Origin: Pestalotiopsis fici W106-1
Taxonomy: Eukaryota; Ascomycota; Sordariomycetes; Amphisphaeriales; Sporocadaceae
Length of the DNA stretch: 64,000 nucleotides
Reading direction: 5' to 3'
NCBI RefSeq assembly: GCF_000516985.1
Contig: NW_006917091.1
Span: 5,514,518 to 5,578,517 of the forward strand
Of the stretch, positions 38,945-49,948 are shown piece by piece. Position numbers and translations under genes: made by a program. Below the pieces are notes generated by a model, which saw only the letters and a list, made by a program, of their open reading frames with translations, searched no databases and was not told the DNA's origin. Each line of letters opens with the position of its first letter. Position 1 is the first letter of the stretch.

Positions 38945-39143
38945 ACTGGATCGCAATGTGTGGTTGGAAGATTGAGTACCTACCCCGTTGTGCCGTGAGG
39001 GGCAAAAGTCTCCCACATTTCTGTGCCGCAGGCTGCGGGGCCTCTGTGGTAAATCGGTGCTTCTCCTCAGCGATTTCCATCTGACGCGACCGTGACATTT
39101 CTGGTATTCTTGCATTGTAGATATCTTCCACTTGATCAAACAA
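36704..39143 (-). CDS. HET-domain protein 1
   Basis: The main exon 36,704-38,901 encodes the HET domain: 'YMALSYVWG', then 'YLWVDALCIIQDD', then 'MDQIYSNACVTLVTL', the three conserved blocks, with 'SRAWTFQEGILSRRCLYF' after. An upstream exon 38,984-39,143 joined through an 82-bp GT-AG intron (38,902-38,983) adds 53 residues in frame, giving 785 in all. Without it, translation could start at Met in 'DMQHSHSYQ' or 'MEIPSKFC'. The N-terminal Cys pairs 'CDICQ' and 'CPLCCLAIK' are usual in this family. HET proteins mediate heterokaryon incompatibility or related non-self cell death in fungi. The partner is not evident here. An unspliced reading through the intron would add a poly-Phe run and is unlikely. 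Confidence 0.88.
38912..38939. repeat. 28-bp A homopolymer (T tract on the gene strand)
   Basis: It lies inside the first intron of HET-domain gene 1, acting there as an extreme polypyrimidine tract ten bases before the acceptor. Its length is likely to vary by slippage. Confidence 0.9.
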
Positions 39144-40575
39144 TCACACAGGGTCATATCTTGAGTCTCTTTAATATGCTTGACTTGATTTCACAAAAGA
39201 CCCATCTACGAGTTTTTGGCGTCGAGGTGCTGCTAAAAACCAGCAGATTCGAAGGTCATGCTTTAGGTAACCGCGCAAAATGTTTATTCCTCATGACAAT
39301 CTTTCATGAATCAATAGATTTGGCTCAAAGGCAAGGAACAAACATGAGACCTCAACGTTCTGAAAACCACAATCACGACCATTCGATCATCGCCTCGAGG
39401 TGTTATATCTATAGAGAGCCCTTCGGCGCTACACGATGGTGTGGGGCTGGTCTATTGGCAGGTGTTGCACCGCGTGAACGCCTGGACACATTTATCCAGA
39501 ACGCGATCCGTGACGTCTCATGACCAGTAGTCGTTACTATGATAGCTTTGACGTGTTTGAACTACATAGACATGAGACTCCCTTTGCCCGATATCAACCT
39601 ATTCCAGCCTCGGTTACAATGTCTGAAGCGCATCATTGGTCCGTGTCGCGATCGATCTCGGTGCGGCCGCAGATCATGAACGGAGACATGGCTCCGGTAC
39701 TTAATCCCGGTAGGGCTGCATCGCTTTCGCCTAGGTTAGAACACTCATAGCTTGTGGCAATAAGCGAATCAATTTGTGGCAATGTCAAGCTCCAGCATAC
39801 AAAACATAAGGCTACCGCGGAATTGTTGATGATGCAAAGACCGCAGAGTAGCACTTGCGCAAGGCTTTTAAGCTTATAGAGAGCGGCTGTATGCTGCAGA
39901 AATGAGAGATTGGACGGCGCTATAGTCGTTGGGGTTAGATCCATGGCAGTGATCTATGGATTCTATACCGTTAGTAAAACAGTGGATTGTAAAGCCAACG
40001 ATTTCACCAATTCCAGGCCCCAACCGTCTGCCCCACACGGCGATAAACGAGCAGAACAGAGCAGTTTTGATTCTGGTCAATTTCAAGTAGTACCTTGGTA
40101 AAATGGTTTCTTTGGAAATAGGCTGACGCTAAATGTCAATGCCATTTGTTCTAGGTCGAGAAAAGTCGAATCCAAGCAGAGGCATTTGACCCCAACTTGG
40201 CCCTTGCTCCACTAACTAGTTGGCTGGCAGATCAATGACAATAAACCCCTGCATTACCCAAATGGTACTTGTCGCAGTGATGAGCTAGGCTATGTTGTAG
40301 TTGCTACAGATTACATGAGCAGACAAGGCTACGACGGTTGTATGGACTTGATGGTCAGCCTCAAAATACTTCTTACTTAACATTCTTCTAGTCTTTTTTT
40401 TTTTTTTGGTCTTTTCTTTCCGCTTCTCCCTGTCATTCTTTTCACCATTCATTCTTTTTCTGTCCAAAGCATTGATTTGCTTCTGACAAGCATTCTTTTC
40501 TAGTCACTCCTTCAGATATTTCAACTTTTACGTCGCATTTTCTTTTTCCTTTTCCTCCTCATATCAGTTACCACG
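39144..40575. other. Intergenic, divergent promoters
   Basis: A 1.4-kb gap between two divergently read genes (HET-domain gene 1, minus; SUR7 gene, plus). Pyrimidine-rich tracts at about 40,390-40,560 precede the SUR7-family start, as is common in fungal promoters. Open frames here, such as 39,092-39,523, show no family features. Confidence 0.55.
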
Positions 40576-41827
40576 ATGCGCATCTTTGCATTTGTTTCCG
40601 GCCTCTTTTCACTCGTGGCCTTGATCGCGGCCCTGCTGTGTCTTCTGGCTGGCCAGAGACTGGGTTTCATGGAGGATGCCGACATTCTCACCATAACGGT
40701 TTCTGCTGCCGGCAAGGCTCAACTGCTCAATGGCACAACTAGTGGTGAGACCAGCGTCGTCGGGTCTCAACTCGAAGGGCTGACGGCCCAGACTGGCGTC
40801 AACGACTGGTTTGCCTTGCACGTCATGAACTACTGCAAAGGCTCCAACGCCAACTCGACTTCTGCGGCCAGCGAGTCGTGCTCAGACACGGTTCCCTTTT
40901 TTTCATTTGATACGATTTCAATCATCGATTCCGAGTTGCAGCAAGGTGTCAACCTTTCTACCCGCGGAGTAGACGTGGGCATGAGTATTTCCGCTTCGGG
41001 GTGGCCGTCGGAGATTTCCGACATCTCTGGCAAGGTGATGACGGCGTACAAGGTCATGTTCTTCATGCTTTGTATGGGAATTGCTGCTTCCGGTGTCGAA
41101 GCGATTGCCAGCTTGTTGGTCATGGCAATGGACGCTAGGCCTTATGGTCATGGGGCCCTGGTTTCCCTCATCAACCTTGTATTGAGTTTGGTAAGTCCCA
41201 TTCCCATCTTATAGGACTGGATTTTGAAGCTCATGTGTGACAGATTGCTTTTCTCGGACTTGGACTAGCCTCGGCTATCATCACGGGCACAATGTTTACC
41301 TTTGTGAATACCATTAATTCACAAGGTAGTGATATTGGTCTGAGTGCAACAAAAGGAATGAAGTTCCTGTGCATGACCTGGTTGGCGACCATTTTGATGT
41401 GTCTAGCAGCTCTCGCCTGGGTTCTTGACTTCTTTGCCGAACGAAGAAATAAAAGAAGACTTGGAGATTATGCCGCCAGAACTACGGAGTTGGAAAGCTA
41501 CAAAGATCGAGAGAGGGCATTAAAGATGGAAGAGAGGCTCATGAAAAAGAGGATGGCCCTGGATCGCAAGATTTCCGAGGCCCAGCGTTACAAGAACCAT
41601 GAAGGAGAAATGGGCGTATCTTTGAAGCCTCTCCCAGTCGAGACCTCTAGCAGTGTTGCCGTGAGTACTACTTCGAACTTGTTCATTTCCAATTCCTAAC
41701 ATTTCTCCAGGCTCGAGAAGTCGGCGACAATGTACATGCACCTACCTCTAAAAAGTCGCTCGAAGATATTGATAGGCCTGAACCGTTGCATAACCGGCCT
41801 CGAGTCGTGCAAGTAGAGTTCGTGTAG
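40576..41827 (+). CDS. SUR7/PalI-family plasma-membrane protein
   Basis: Exons 40,576-41,190, 41,244-41,660 and 41,711-41,827 with 53- and 50-bp introns; product 382 residues. Hydrophobic segments at about 4-25, 153-178, 192-225 and 242-265 give the four-span claudin-like layout. An extracellular loop has N-glycosylation sites and Cys residues ('NYCKGSN', 'SESCSD'). The C-terminal tail (about 270-320) is a charged coiled coil ('KMEERLMKKRMALDRK'). In yeasts and filamentous fungi the family includes eisosome (MCC) proteins and the pH sensor PalI/Rim9. The sequence does not tell which. It converges with the next gene, 130 bp apart. Confidence 0.8.
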
Positions 41828-41957
41828 ATTCTAGATCTTTATGCTTTTATTCGAATGAAATTCCAATTTAGTACCGTCATATTCCGTGTTAGATTCGATA
41901 AGTGGTATTCCATGGTTGTCTGAATGGACTTGAGCCCAAGTCTACCGCACGCTCATT

Positions 41958-42455
41958 TTACCAGCTACACATCAAGAACAGCGCTGTCACAGCAGAGAAC
42001 ACCACTTTGAGCCCCAGCCTCGAGACATCCCTCCTCACGGCAGTAGTGGTCCAACTCCGCCTCAGTGTGCCCCCCGAGGCCGATGTTCCAGCCCCCGACG
42101 TTGAAACACCGTTGCTTCCGCCCTTGTACTCGACCGCAAAGTTGTAGGAGAGACCGCTGGGTGTACACTGCGTGTTCTCGGCGCATTGGACCACGACGCT
42201 CCACTGGCCGGCCGCGCATCGTTGCCACGATGTTCCCATGCAGTACCATTGTCCTTCTTCCGAACAAGAAGTGCCAGCCTGCATATCTCTCGGGTTTATG
42301 ATGGAGACGGCTTTCAAAAGATCTTGGTGGCGTGATACGTCACTTGTCGGTGTAGCGCATATCATGATCGTACACATGAGAACCATGAATGTCAGGCTCA
42401 TACCAAAATTGCACATTTTCCCAGTCGCTTGACCCATGATAGCTGTGAGGCTCAA
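41958..42455 (-). CDS. Small Cys-rich secreted, probably GPI-anchored protein
   Basis: 165 residues. A hydrophobic N-terminal segment (about 14-33, with 'MSLTFMVLM') acts as a signal peptide; Met14 is an equally good start. A central domain has five Cys at 64, 72, 80, 91 and 97 spaced as C-x7-C-x7-C-x10-C-x5-C, with 'GQWYC' and 'AAGQW', resembling CBM19-type chitin-binding modules. A Ser/Gly/Thr-rich linker (115-135) and a hydrophobic C-terminus (150-165) suggest a GPI signal. I infer a cell-wall or surface role. The resemblance to CBM19 is only a motif match. Confidence 0.6.
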   Translation of the reverse strand: MSLTAIMGQATGKMCNFGMSLTFMVLMCTIMICATPTSDVSRHQDLLKAVSIINPRDMQAGTSCSEEGQWYCMGTSWQRCAAGQWSVVVQCAENTQCTPSGLSYNFAVEYKGGSNGVSTSGAGTSASGGTLRRSWTTTAVRRDVSRLGLKVVFSAVTALFLMCSW

Positions 42456-44623
42456 TCAGAGTGAATATGATAAATCGATCAATATGATTTGAGTGGCGGT
42501 CAGGAGCCAGGACAGGAGTCGGAGTCAAAAGAAAGATGAGAAAGCTGGTGGTGCGACTAATATAGGCGCGGTCTGCTTGCTAGCCCAACAAACTAGCATG
42601 ATTAAATCAGTCACCGCATATCCTGACATGACCCTTTCCAATTGATAATGACATCATTCCAAGCAAGCTCTGACATGATTCCTGTCACTTTCATTTGGGC
42701 TTTTAGACGCAGTCGCGGAGGATCTGGTTTTGATGGGCAGCATTGCTGCCCAGTTAGCGGGGGTGCATACTTACACGAGGCGCATGTGTGCTGTGGCCAT
42801 TGGCGCGCAGTTGCAGGCCAGGATTGAGTCGGGCATCCAAAGATGACCGTACATCTAGCGCCGTCGGATGAAGGAAACTCCCAAAAGCAAGTTAAGTTGT
42901 GTTATTATTTCTTTCTGTACGATTGACACCATCTACTATCGTAGCTCTTCCCTGCGGGCCGTTGTTCAATCATCTGGGTTGAGTATGATGGTGTTGAATA
43001 ATCCAATATTCGAGCGATTTGATACAGGTCTGTACCAGAAAGAAATTGTGCAGCGTAGCTTTATGGCAATGTCGGCAATGTCTTGATAGAGATGATGACC
43101 ATCAGGAGAAGTATTGCCATGTATCATACTATAGAATTGTGCAAGTTATTCAGCTTCGTGTATTTGGGAGATCGTGGGTCGGAAAAGAGAAGACGAGTAT
43201 GAAAAATATTCAGGGATAAAAGACACATAAATCAAAAAGAGGAAATAAACATAGAATGAGATCGCTTCCGCTACTATATGTTGCGCAGAGCGCAGGCAGG
43301 GTGCAGTGCTAGCTTTTAGTGTCCTGATACGCTCATATCACTAGGTTACCAATGTGCTTGATATGCGGTGATGCTGTTCAATTCAGTATTTGTGTCAGAC
43401 TTCACCATGGTCTGTTCAGTATCTCCCATGTTAGATATCTAAGTGAAATGATCGCTTCAAATACGTTCATCGGCTCATCAAAGAAAGTGATCAACTTACA
43501 TCCGTCGTGGTAACCTTAGACCTTCAAAATGTTTGCAGTGGTGTGATTGTGGATGATGTGGTTTTTACAGTATAAGTAAGTGCTCTTAGATTTAAGTAAA
43601 TGGCAGCAGTGTCACGAAAAGAGACCGAGATATGGAAGCTTGCAAACGTGAAAGCAGATTCCATAGCAGTATCGGTGTACTTGGTGGGTCATTGCAGAAG
43701 AATGCGATTAGAAGCAGTGCCTGAGTTTGGATGAGTTTTGCGGTGTATTTGGAGTGCGATCCGTCCGTGTAAGGACTACAGTCACTGCCTTTTAATTTGT
43801 GCCTGGATAAGCAACAAGCGGCCGCTCCGTCCCTAGCGTCCTCAATGTGAGGTACGTAGGATGCTAGCATCCGTCGCACGGTGTCGTTGCGGTTCTCGTG
43901 GTGCCAAGTTTCTCATGTTCGTCAACGCTGATCACTTCATTTGGCTCTCTCTCCTCGATCTCTAGATTTGAGGTTTTCTATTTGACTGTCTACCAAGCCA
44001 AAACTCCACCATAAGGTCATCGGAAAGTTGAGCATAACGCGCGATATGTTCCCGGAAATTCCGAGTGCCAAGACTTGCGATAAGTGGAGAAAGATATATT
44101 TAATCTAGATGAGCTGCCTTGTAGGGTTGGTACCTGGATATCCGTTCTGCTCTCGGCACACGACCCGAAAGGATGCAACGTCGATTCAGACTTGATAGCA
44201 CGTGGCAGAAATATTCCCTGTGAGCGTCCATACTCTGTAGTATAATCAAACAAATCGGCAGTGTGGAACATGAGGTGATCCAGAAAGCGGGTCGTGGACA
44301 CTCTAATGGATACGTCTTTGATTTCATATCGTGAAGATGTGGAGAGTTTAGGGCCGTCTCTAGCTACTGCTTATCTTTTTCTTTTCGTTCTAGGTATCAC
44401 AAGCACTCAATAAGGAGTTTTCGGCAAGCAATGATTGGTACCCACGTGCAAAAGCCAAAAGGTCCAATAGTGATGGTCTTGGAGGCATGGCCAGGCATAT
44501 GTGCATATAACCCCCGTGCCTCCACCGCCAAAAGCCTGGAGAATGTCAAGATACAGGTGTAAAGGTTTCTTCAGGCGACGTTCGATTGTACTATTTCGAT
44601 TACTTGCTTTTCATGATACAGTC
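42456..44623. other. Intergenic, no supported gene
   Basis: About 2.2 kb with only short frames, none with conserved motifs or splice-compatible joins. It holds the promoters of the Cys-rich gene (minus) and the tyrosinase gene (plus). Confidence 0.5.
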
Positions 44624-45884
44624 ATGAAGTCAATCGTCCCCATTTTCTGTGTCATCGCCCCGAGTCTTCTCGGAACAGCGTCTGCGTCCACAAATAGCAC
44701 ATTAGATGCACTTGTCCTGGCTTCCACGGACAACATACAGGCAATTTTAACAGAGAGGTCCTCTTGGAATGTGTCGAAAACTTGTACAGCCGAGAATGTG
44801 GCCGTGCGAAAAGAATGGTTCGTCTTTCACTCCCAAGTCGATATACCTTTCTACAGTCGAGAGTCGAGTAGATTAACGAGACTTATCCATTTGCAGGTCA
44901 ACCTTAACCTCCTTGGAGAAACTGGACTACATCGATGCCGTCAAATGCCTTATGAATACCAAGCCCATCACTCCTCTATCTGCAGCACCAGGGGTTCGTA
45001 GCCGCTTTGATGACTTTGGCGCTCTACACGTAAATAAGACATCCATAATCCACTGGACAAGCTACTTTTTTACGTGGCATCGGTATTATACCTGGCTTTA
45101 TGAAAGCGCCCTCCGTGATGAATGTGGCTATAATGGGACACAGCCATACTGGGACTGGTCCAGTACCGACACTATTGCTAAGCACCCATTATTCGACGGG
45201 ACTGCCACCTCCATATCCGGCAACGGCGCCCCGGCGAACCATACGTCCATCATCTACCTCCCTACTCCGGATATCATTAACTCAACGCTGCCATCGGGCT
45301 CGGGTGGTGGCTGCCTTACGTCAGGACCCTTTGCCAACTTTACCGTCACCCTTGGTCCTCACGGCGCCCCGCTTAACGACGGTCTGCAGCTCAATGAGCG
45401 CTGCCTTACGCGGGATTTTCGCGACTGGTACCTCCAAGAGTATCTGTCGTACGATAATGTTACAACAGCCATAGTCCAGCCTGACCTGCAGAGCTATAGC
45501 AACGTCATGGGGTCCACGTACGGCGGCTTACACGACGGCGGCCATCAGAGCATCGGAGGCCTACAGGACGACTTGTGGGCCAGCTCTCAGGATCCGTATT
45601 TCTTCTTTCACCACGCCCAGATTGATCGTATCTGGAGCCTCTGGCAGGGCCTCGGCCAGGATATCAGGACTAAGCAGGTCTCCGATACTATAACGATCAG
45701 AAATTGTGAGTTCCTGGTTGGATCATCAAAAGGAAAACGCGTGCTGATTTTATTTCGTGCAGTGCCTCCATCTGCCAATGGCACTTTAGAAACCGTTGTC
45801 GATATGGGCTTCTTGGCTGAGGCAAAGACGATTGGTGAATTGAGCTCTACCATTGACGGACCTTTCTGTTATGTATACGCTTAG
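44624..45884 (+). CDS. Short secreted tyrosinase / catechol oxidase
   Basis: Exons 44,624-44,817, 44,897-45,705 and 45,763-45,884 (introns 79 and 57 bp) give 374 residues. Start at the ATG beginning a clear signal peptide (1-21); an upstream in-frame Met would bury it. Copper site A: His109, His117 ('IIHWTSYFFTWHRYY') and His126. Copper site B: His277 and His281 ('GGLHDGGHQ') and His303/304 in 'DPYFFFHHAQIDRIW'. 'QPYWDW' is also conserved. The type-3 dicopper centre oxidises phenols or catechols to quinones. The length, signal peptide and absence of a C-terminal shielding domain match the short fungal tyrosinase group that includes A. oryzae AoCO4. The first intron has a less usual donor (GTTCGT). 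Confidence 0.9.
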
Positions 45885-46038
45885 ACAAAGGAGAGTGTTG
45901 TTTCCATGGAAAAATGACGGATCAATTATACCTATAATACACTAGATACATATAAAAGAGAAATTCCGTCCGATTGGTAGACTGTCAAGCTGGCGGCTGA
46001 AACATGATCAACTGGAGAGTGTCAAATGGGAACTCTCT

Positions 46039-46383
46039 ATGCCACCGCATTCGAGAAGCCAGCGGCGGCAGGGATTCCGTGCGGCTCTGGCGGCTGCGCT
46101 CGAGCGTTCCTCCTTCTCCAATCTAGTGAGTCTATGCATTACTCTTCATGACGTTGACCCACGCAATGAGAATGCCGAGTGTCAGAGCTTTGTCGGGGGT
46201 ACGGCGGTCGATGACTTGGGCACCGCTGTCCAGAGGATATGTAACACTCCAGTCCTGACGACGTTGAGTTGTTCAACAGACGTTTCTGTCATGACCCACT
46301 CAAACATCAACGCCTCGGAGTTTAAACAAACAACAAAAGCGGTCTTACATTGTCTTTTCCAATCTGTCGCGGGGGTGGGGTGA
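46039..46383 (+). pseudogene. Gene fragment, F-box/LRR-like text
   Basis: A 114-residue frame with leucine-rich spacing: 'RAALAAALERSSFSNLVSL', then 'DVDPRN', then 'LGTAVQRICNTPVLTTLSCST'. The pattern resembles the scanning repeats of fungal F-box-associated proteins. There is no start context, no F-box and no continuation on either side. I read it as a remnant of a larger gene; chance cannot be excluded. Confidence 0.3.
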
Positions 46384-47011
46384 GCTGCCATACGGGAGTT
46401 TAGGCTGCCAGCATGGGGTACATAGATAGGTATCTAGGTAGGTATCTAGGTCGCCGAACACTTGCTGTAATTTAGTGGCCTTCGTGTCAGAAGCTAGGGC
46501 AGACAAAAGTCATCGCTTTCCGATTCCGAACCTGCATGTTGAAATCACCTTGGACCTGTCAATTAACACGAAGACCGCTATACTTTTTGTTCCAAGCACG
46601 TGAAAACTAGCCGAAGCATGGAAAGTCAGAGAAAGAAGAGCGGTATAATCATATATTGTATAGCTAGTACGAGCCTTAACACCTAGGTATAATGCTAGCA
46701 GATTATGAGTGATTGGAGAGCGCGTTTAGTCAATGCGCTGTGTCGCAATTGGGGCACCAAGAATCTTCTTTCACGCAGTGCTCACTGGGACTCGGGGTGT
46801 TAGGTGCTAGGCACCACACTAGGTACTAGTACCTAATTTCCCCCGCAGCCACAGTAGCTTTCCGCCTTTCTTCATCACTTTTTGCTACACTTGCCACCCA
46901 TAGATTGATGATCATCAGAGCCTGATAATCCACAGTCTCGTGGCCGTAGCTAATTGACAATCATCTTCCACCATAAACCTTCTTCTTCGTCGTTTCCCGT
47001 GAAGTACCGGT
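46384..47011. other. Intergenic with small repeats
   Basis: It contains two tandem copies of 'aggtatctaggt' (46,428-46,451) and a 14-bp palindrome 'aggtactagtacct' (46,821-46,834). No gene. Confidence 0.6.
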
Positions 47012-47334
47012 ACTAAACCGCAAGGCCCGTCGACCATCAACGCGGTGTCGACGGGTAGCGGAATCAAGGCTACCTAGAGCGCTGTGACTGGTTACGATAT
47101 CCAGCTGTATCAATCCAACGCCTACGACCTTGACGATTCCAATTCTTGCATCGGAGGGTCGGAGAATTGGGTCTTAGCGGAGACATTAGTGGCCTAACGC
47201 CGGGTCACCATTATTTTAGTGTCTGTGATCACTTGGACGTCTATGGGAGGAGGATTCCCCGGTGTTGGGCCTACAATCTTGATGTAACCAATCAGGGAAA
47301 TGATTCGAAGATTACCTCTATTACACTTGATTGA
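47012..47334 (+). pseudogene. Decayed fibronectin-III-like domain gene
   Basis: One domain reads through with two breaks. It starts 'TKPQGPSTINAVS', has a TAG stop at 47,075 where a Trp is expected before 'SAVTGYDIQLYQ', then shifts frame near 47,170 (one base missing) into 'SGDISGLTPGHHYFSV', and ends 'NQGNDSKITSITLD' with TGA. The PxxP start, the core Trp position and 'GLTPGxxYxxxV' are the fibronectin type III pattern. Likely a small secreted protein or part of one. Signal peptide and parent gene are not visible. Confidence 0.5.
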
Positions 47335-47521
47335 AGAACGATAAGAAACTAAGCAATACGTATATTGCCCTTGATAATTGTATCTCCGAGCCGCACTTTG
47401 CGCGGGACGCCGCCGCCGATGCCGATGCCGACTATCAGCCCAAATCGGACGGCTGGAAAAGTTTGAGGTGCTCTTTATTACCCGAAATCGGGCGAGAAGG
47501 ACAGCTTAATAGTGAACTGAA

Positions 47522-49390
47522 TTAAATTAATTCAAAGTTCTCTATTTGCAATACTCCATCAGCTACTAACTTCATTGCTTCACCATCCATAAGCCCATGG
47601 ATATACGAATCACCAATTAGACGATACAAAACCCGCGGGTTATCCTGACCATCAGTTTGGTGGACAGCTCGAAGAATGAACGGCGCTCTACCACCAGCAA
47701 GAACGCATAAACGATCGCCAACTTCAATACCAAGGGGCGCCAATCCCATGTACCCCGAGCGAGAAAGGAAAAACTTTCGCTTCACTATCGCATTGGATAC
47801 GTGCTCGGTAAACTGTGCCACTTTCTTAACGAAAGCGCGATCTTGGCATCTGAATGTTCCCCCCCTGAGGAGTTCCATGTACCTAAGCAATAATGAGCGG
47901 TCAGTGTTGCTTATGTATTGAGTACCCAAATTAACCGTAATTCTTAAGCTATATCGTGGAGTATGGGACGGGAAGTTGAGACAAGTAAAAAATAGTCCTT
48001 TGAGAAATACATACCAGAATACGAGATGTGCACTTCGTTCTCCTGCACCAGCTCGCCTGATGACACTGGCTTCACTTTTTTCAGGCGCAGTACGAATGTG
48101 TATGTCCAGACATAGGGATCGCCAGAAAGCCTCAGAAACTGTGTCTCCCCCAATGTATGCCTTCCCTGGGTCTGTCTCTATCCCTGCCATTTCGCGCCAA
48201 TGCCGGACGGCATCTACTATGGATGAATGAGGTGTATTAATGAACGAATCGCTGATTGATTCAATAGTGTCGCAATATACTCCAGCGAGGTGCAGTTTAC
48301 CAGCTGGGTCACAGTTCGTGGACTTATAAAGCAATGTGCCACAAGCATTATAGTGATCTAAGAAAGAAGCCCTATATCTGCATGGGTTGATATCGTATAC
48401 GCTTCCTATTGTCCAGTCTGGCACCCAAGATGGCATCTCTGCTACTGGGTAAGCTTCGTTGGTGTGACTCAATATGTGACTGAGTATGTCTAGATTGCTA
48501 TCGTTGTGAATAATGTCTCGTGTGGCTAGTTCATATGCCCTAGCCACTGTCAAGCTATAGTCGATGGATGATTCTTTGATGCCATGAGAAATCCCAAGGA
48601 GGCCGTAGACCTTATCAAGGGGATTCGTCGACTCCCTGTGTCGAAACAACCAAGCGGCCTTGGTGAAACTTGCATGACCATTTCTCAACTCGGACTGATG
48701 CAGTTGCAAGGTGGCGTCTGCCGCGATTGTCATATCAGGGACTACGGCTAACGGACTACTCGGTGTAATCAAGTCCTGACAGCACCGGTTCGTGATAACG
48801 TGCTCTCGGAAACTTGCAGCCATCTCACTGAAAACATGGCCGGATAAACGTGTCGTTCCACGACAGTATGTCAGTTGATTTGCCAGGACGGCCTCTTGGA
48901 CTGTCCATAGTCGGTTCCACCAAGGATGGTTCATGAACCTCGCAAACAGCACGTAAAGTTGATTATCGATATCTGGAATATCAATCCAGTGCCGTCGTCG
49001 ATTTCTGCTCAAACTTTCAATCAACTTGATGATGGATTTGTCTTCACTTTCAAGCGGGCCAAGCCAGACGACAACCTGGGACGCACTCGAATATACGCGT
49101 TGCATCAGCTGCACCTGAGAACATCGCTCATTTAAGTCTTCTTGGTTGATACAGACCGCATCAACCCACAATATGAGTTCACTCCTATCATTTCTCAGAT
49201 GGCGAAGGGCCGATTCCAAGTTTTTTGTGACGGCTTTGACCTGCCCATCAATAATGATGCTTTGACAATCGTTTTCGCTTCCCCATACGTACGAGAGTGC
49301 AAATGAAGCATCTGAAGGTTGTCTTGGAAGTTCGAGAGCGAGCGGCAGACTACTTGCATAGCGGAGCCTAGATATTATGAGGTCTATCAT
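47522..49390 (-). CDS. HET-domain protein 2
   Basis: A continuous 622-residue frame. HET blocks: 'FALSYVWG' (about residue 30), 'LILWVDAVCINQEDLNER', and 'MQRVYSSASQVVVWLG', followed by 'WWNRLWTVQEAV' and 'PLDKVYGLLG'. The C-terminal 'RSGYMGLAPLGIEVGDRLCVLAGGRAPFILR' is the usual tail module of this group. A GT-AG segment of exactly 132 bp (47,883-48,014, GTATGT to TTAG) can be removed in frame. It deletes a foreign-looking hydrophobic stretch and joins 'LVFW' to 'YMELLRGG', giving 578 residues, which I prefer. The N-terminus is about 20-30 residues shorter than usual, and a MITE-like element begins 10 bp upstream of the ATG, so the original start may have been displaced. Confidence 0.85.
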   Translation of the reverse strand: MIDLIISRLRYASSLPLALELPRQPSDASFALSYVWGSENDCQSIIIDGQVKAVTKNLESALRHLRNDRSELILWVDAVCINQEDLNERCSQVQLMQRVYSSASQVVVWLGPLESEDKSIIKLIESLSRNRRRHWIDIPDIDNQLYVLFARFMNHPWWNRLWTVQEAVLANQLTYCRGTTRLSGHVFSEMAASFREHVITNRCCQDLITPSSPLAVVPDMTIAADATLQLHQSELRNGHASFTKAAWLFRHRESTNPLDKVYGLLGISHGIKESSIDYSLTVARAYELATRDIIHNDSNLDILSHILSHTNEAYPVAEMPSWVPDWTIGSVYDINPCRYRASFLDHYNACGTLLYKSTNCDPAGKLHLAGVYCDTIESISDSFINTPHSSIVDAVRHWREMAGIETDPGKAYIGGDTVSEAFWRSLCLDIHIRTAPEKSEASVIRRAGAGERSAHLVFWYVFLKGLFFTCLNFPSHTPRYSLRITVNLGTQYISNTDRSLLLRYMELLRGGTFRCQDRAFVKKVAQFTEHVSNAIVKRKFFLSRSGYMGLAPLGIEVGDRLCVLAGGRAPFILRAVHQTDGQDNPRVLYRLIGDSYIHGLMDGEAMKLVADGVLQIENFELI

Positions 49391-49399
49391 TCTGACATG

Positions 49400-49948
49400 A
49401 CGTAGTAGTACCCACCGCAGATCACCTGCTCTGATATATCAGATAGCTCTTCAGCGCTTTTCTTTTTGTAGCTCTATAGGGCAACTTAATCTCCTTTCGT
49501 TACGTTTACGATTACTATAATTCCCTTCCTATTGGCTTAGCTGAGACAAGCCAATGATGAATGCACATTCAAAGACCTGATTCCAAGAGCTCACACCTTA
49601 GAGCATCCTATGGGCCCTGCTGGACGTCGGCCCAGTTCGCTCACGAATCAACCAGATAGTAGTATTGCCCAGAATGGCTGTAGATCCCGCGCAGTTGGGA
49701 AGTAATACCTGGTTTCACTCTGAAACTGGTTGTCATTCACAGAAATGATAGTTTGAAATCCAAAACGACAGCTACCTACCATCCTTGTCGTACAATATTG
49801 GTTTCTCACCTGAGCCAATATGAATGAGAACAAGTGATCTTAAATGCCACGAAAGAAGATCGAGTTGATTCAATAGATTTACAAAAGAGAGTGCTGAAGG
49901 ACTACCTAGTATACCCGAGCAGGTGATCTGCGGTGGGTACTACTACGT
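49400..49948. mobile_element. MITE-like element with perfect 32-bp terminal inverted repeats
   Basis: 49,400-49,431 and 49,917-49,948 are exact reverse complements beginning 'acgtagtagtacccacc'. The symmetry extends imperfectly outward (TGACA at 49,393-49,397 and TGTCA at 49,952-49,956). The 485-bp interior has no open frame of note. I could not define a target-site duplication, so the superfamily is open. Perfect termini imply a recent or gene-converted copy. Confidence 0.7.

Noticed and set aside
38943..39157. Read-through start of HET gene 1 with a poly-Phe run
   Set aside because: The Phe run is the T tract of an intron. A GT-AG junction joins an in-frame upstream exon instead.
39092..39523. 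143-residue plus-strand frame
   Set aside because: Overlaps the first exon of HET gene 1 on the other strand; no recognisable domain or signal.
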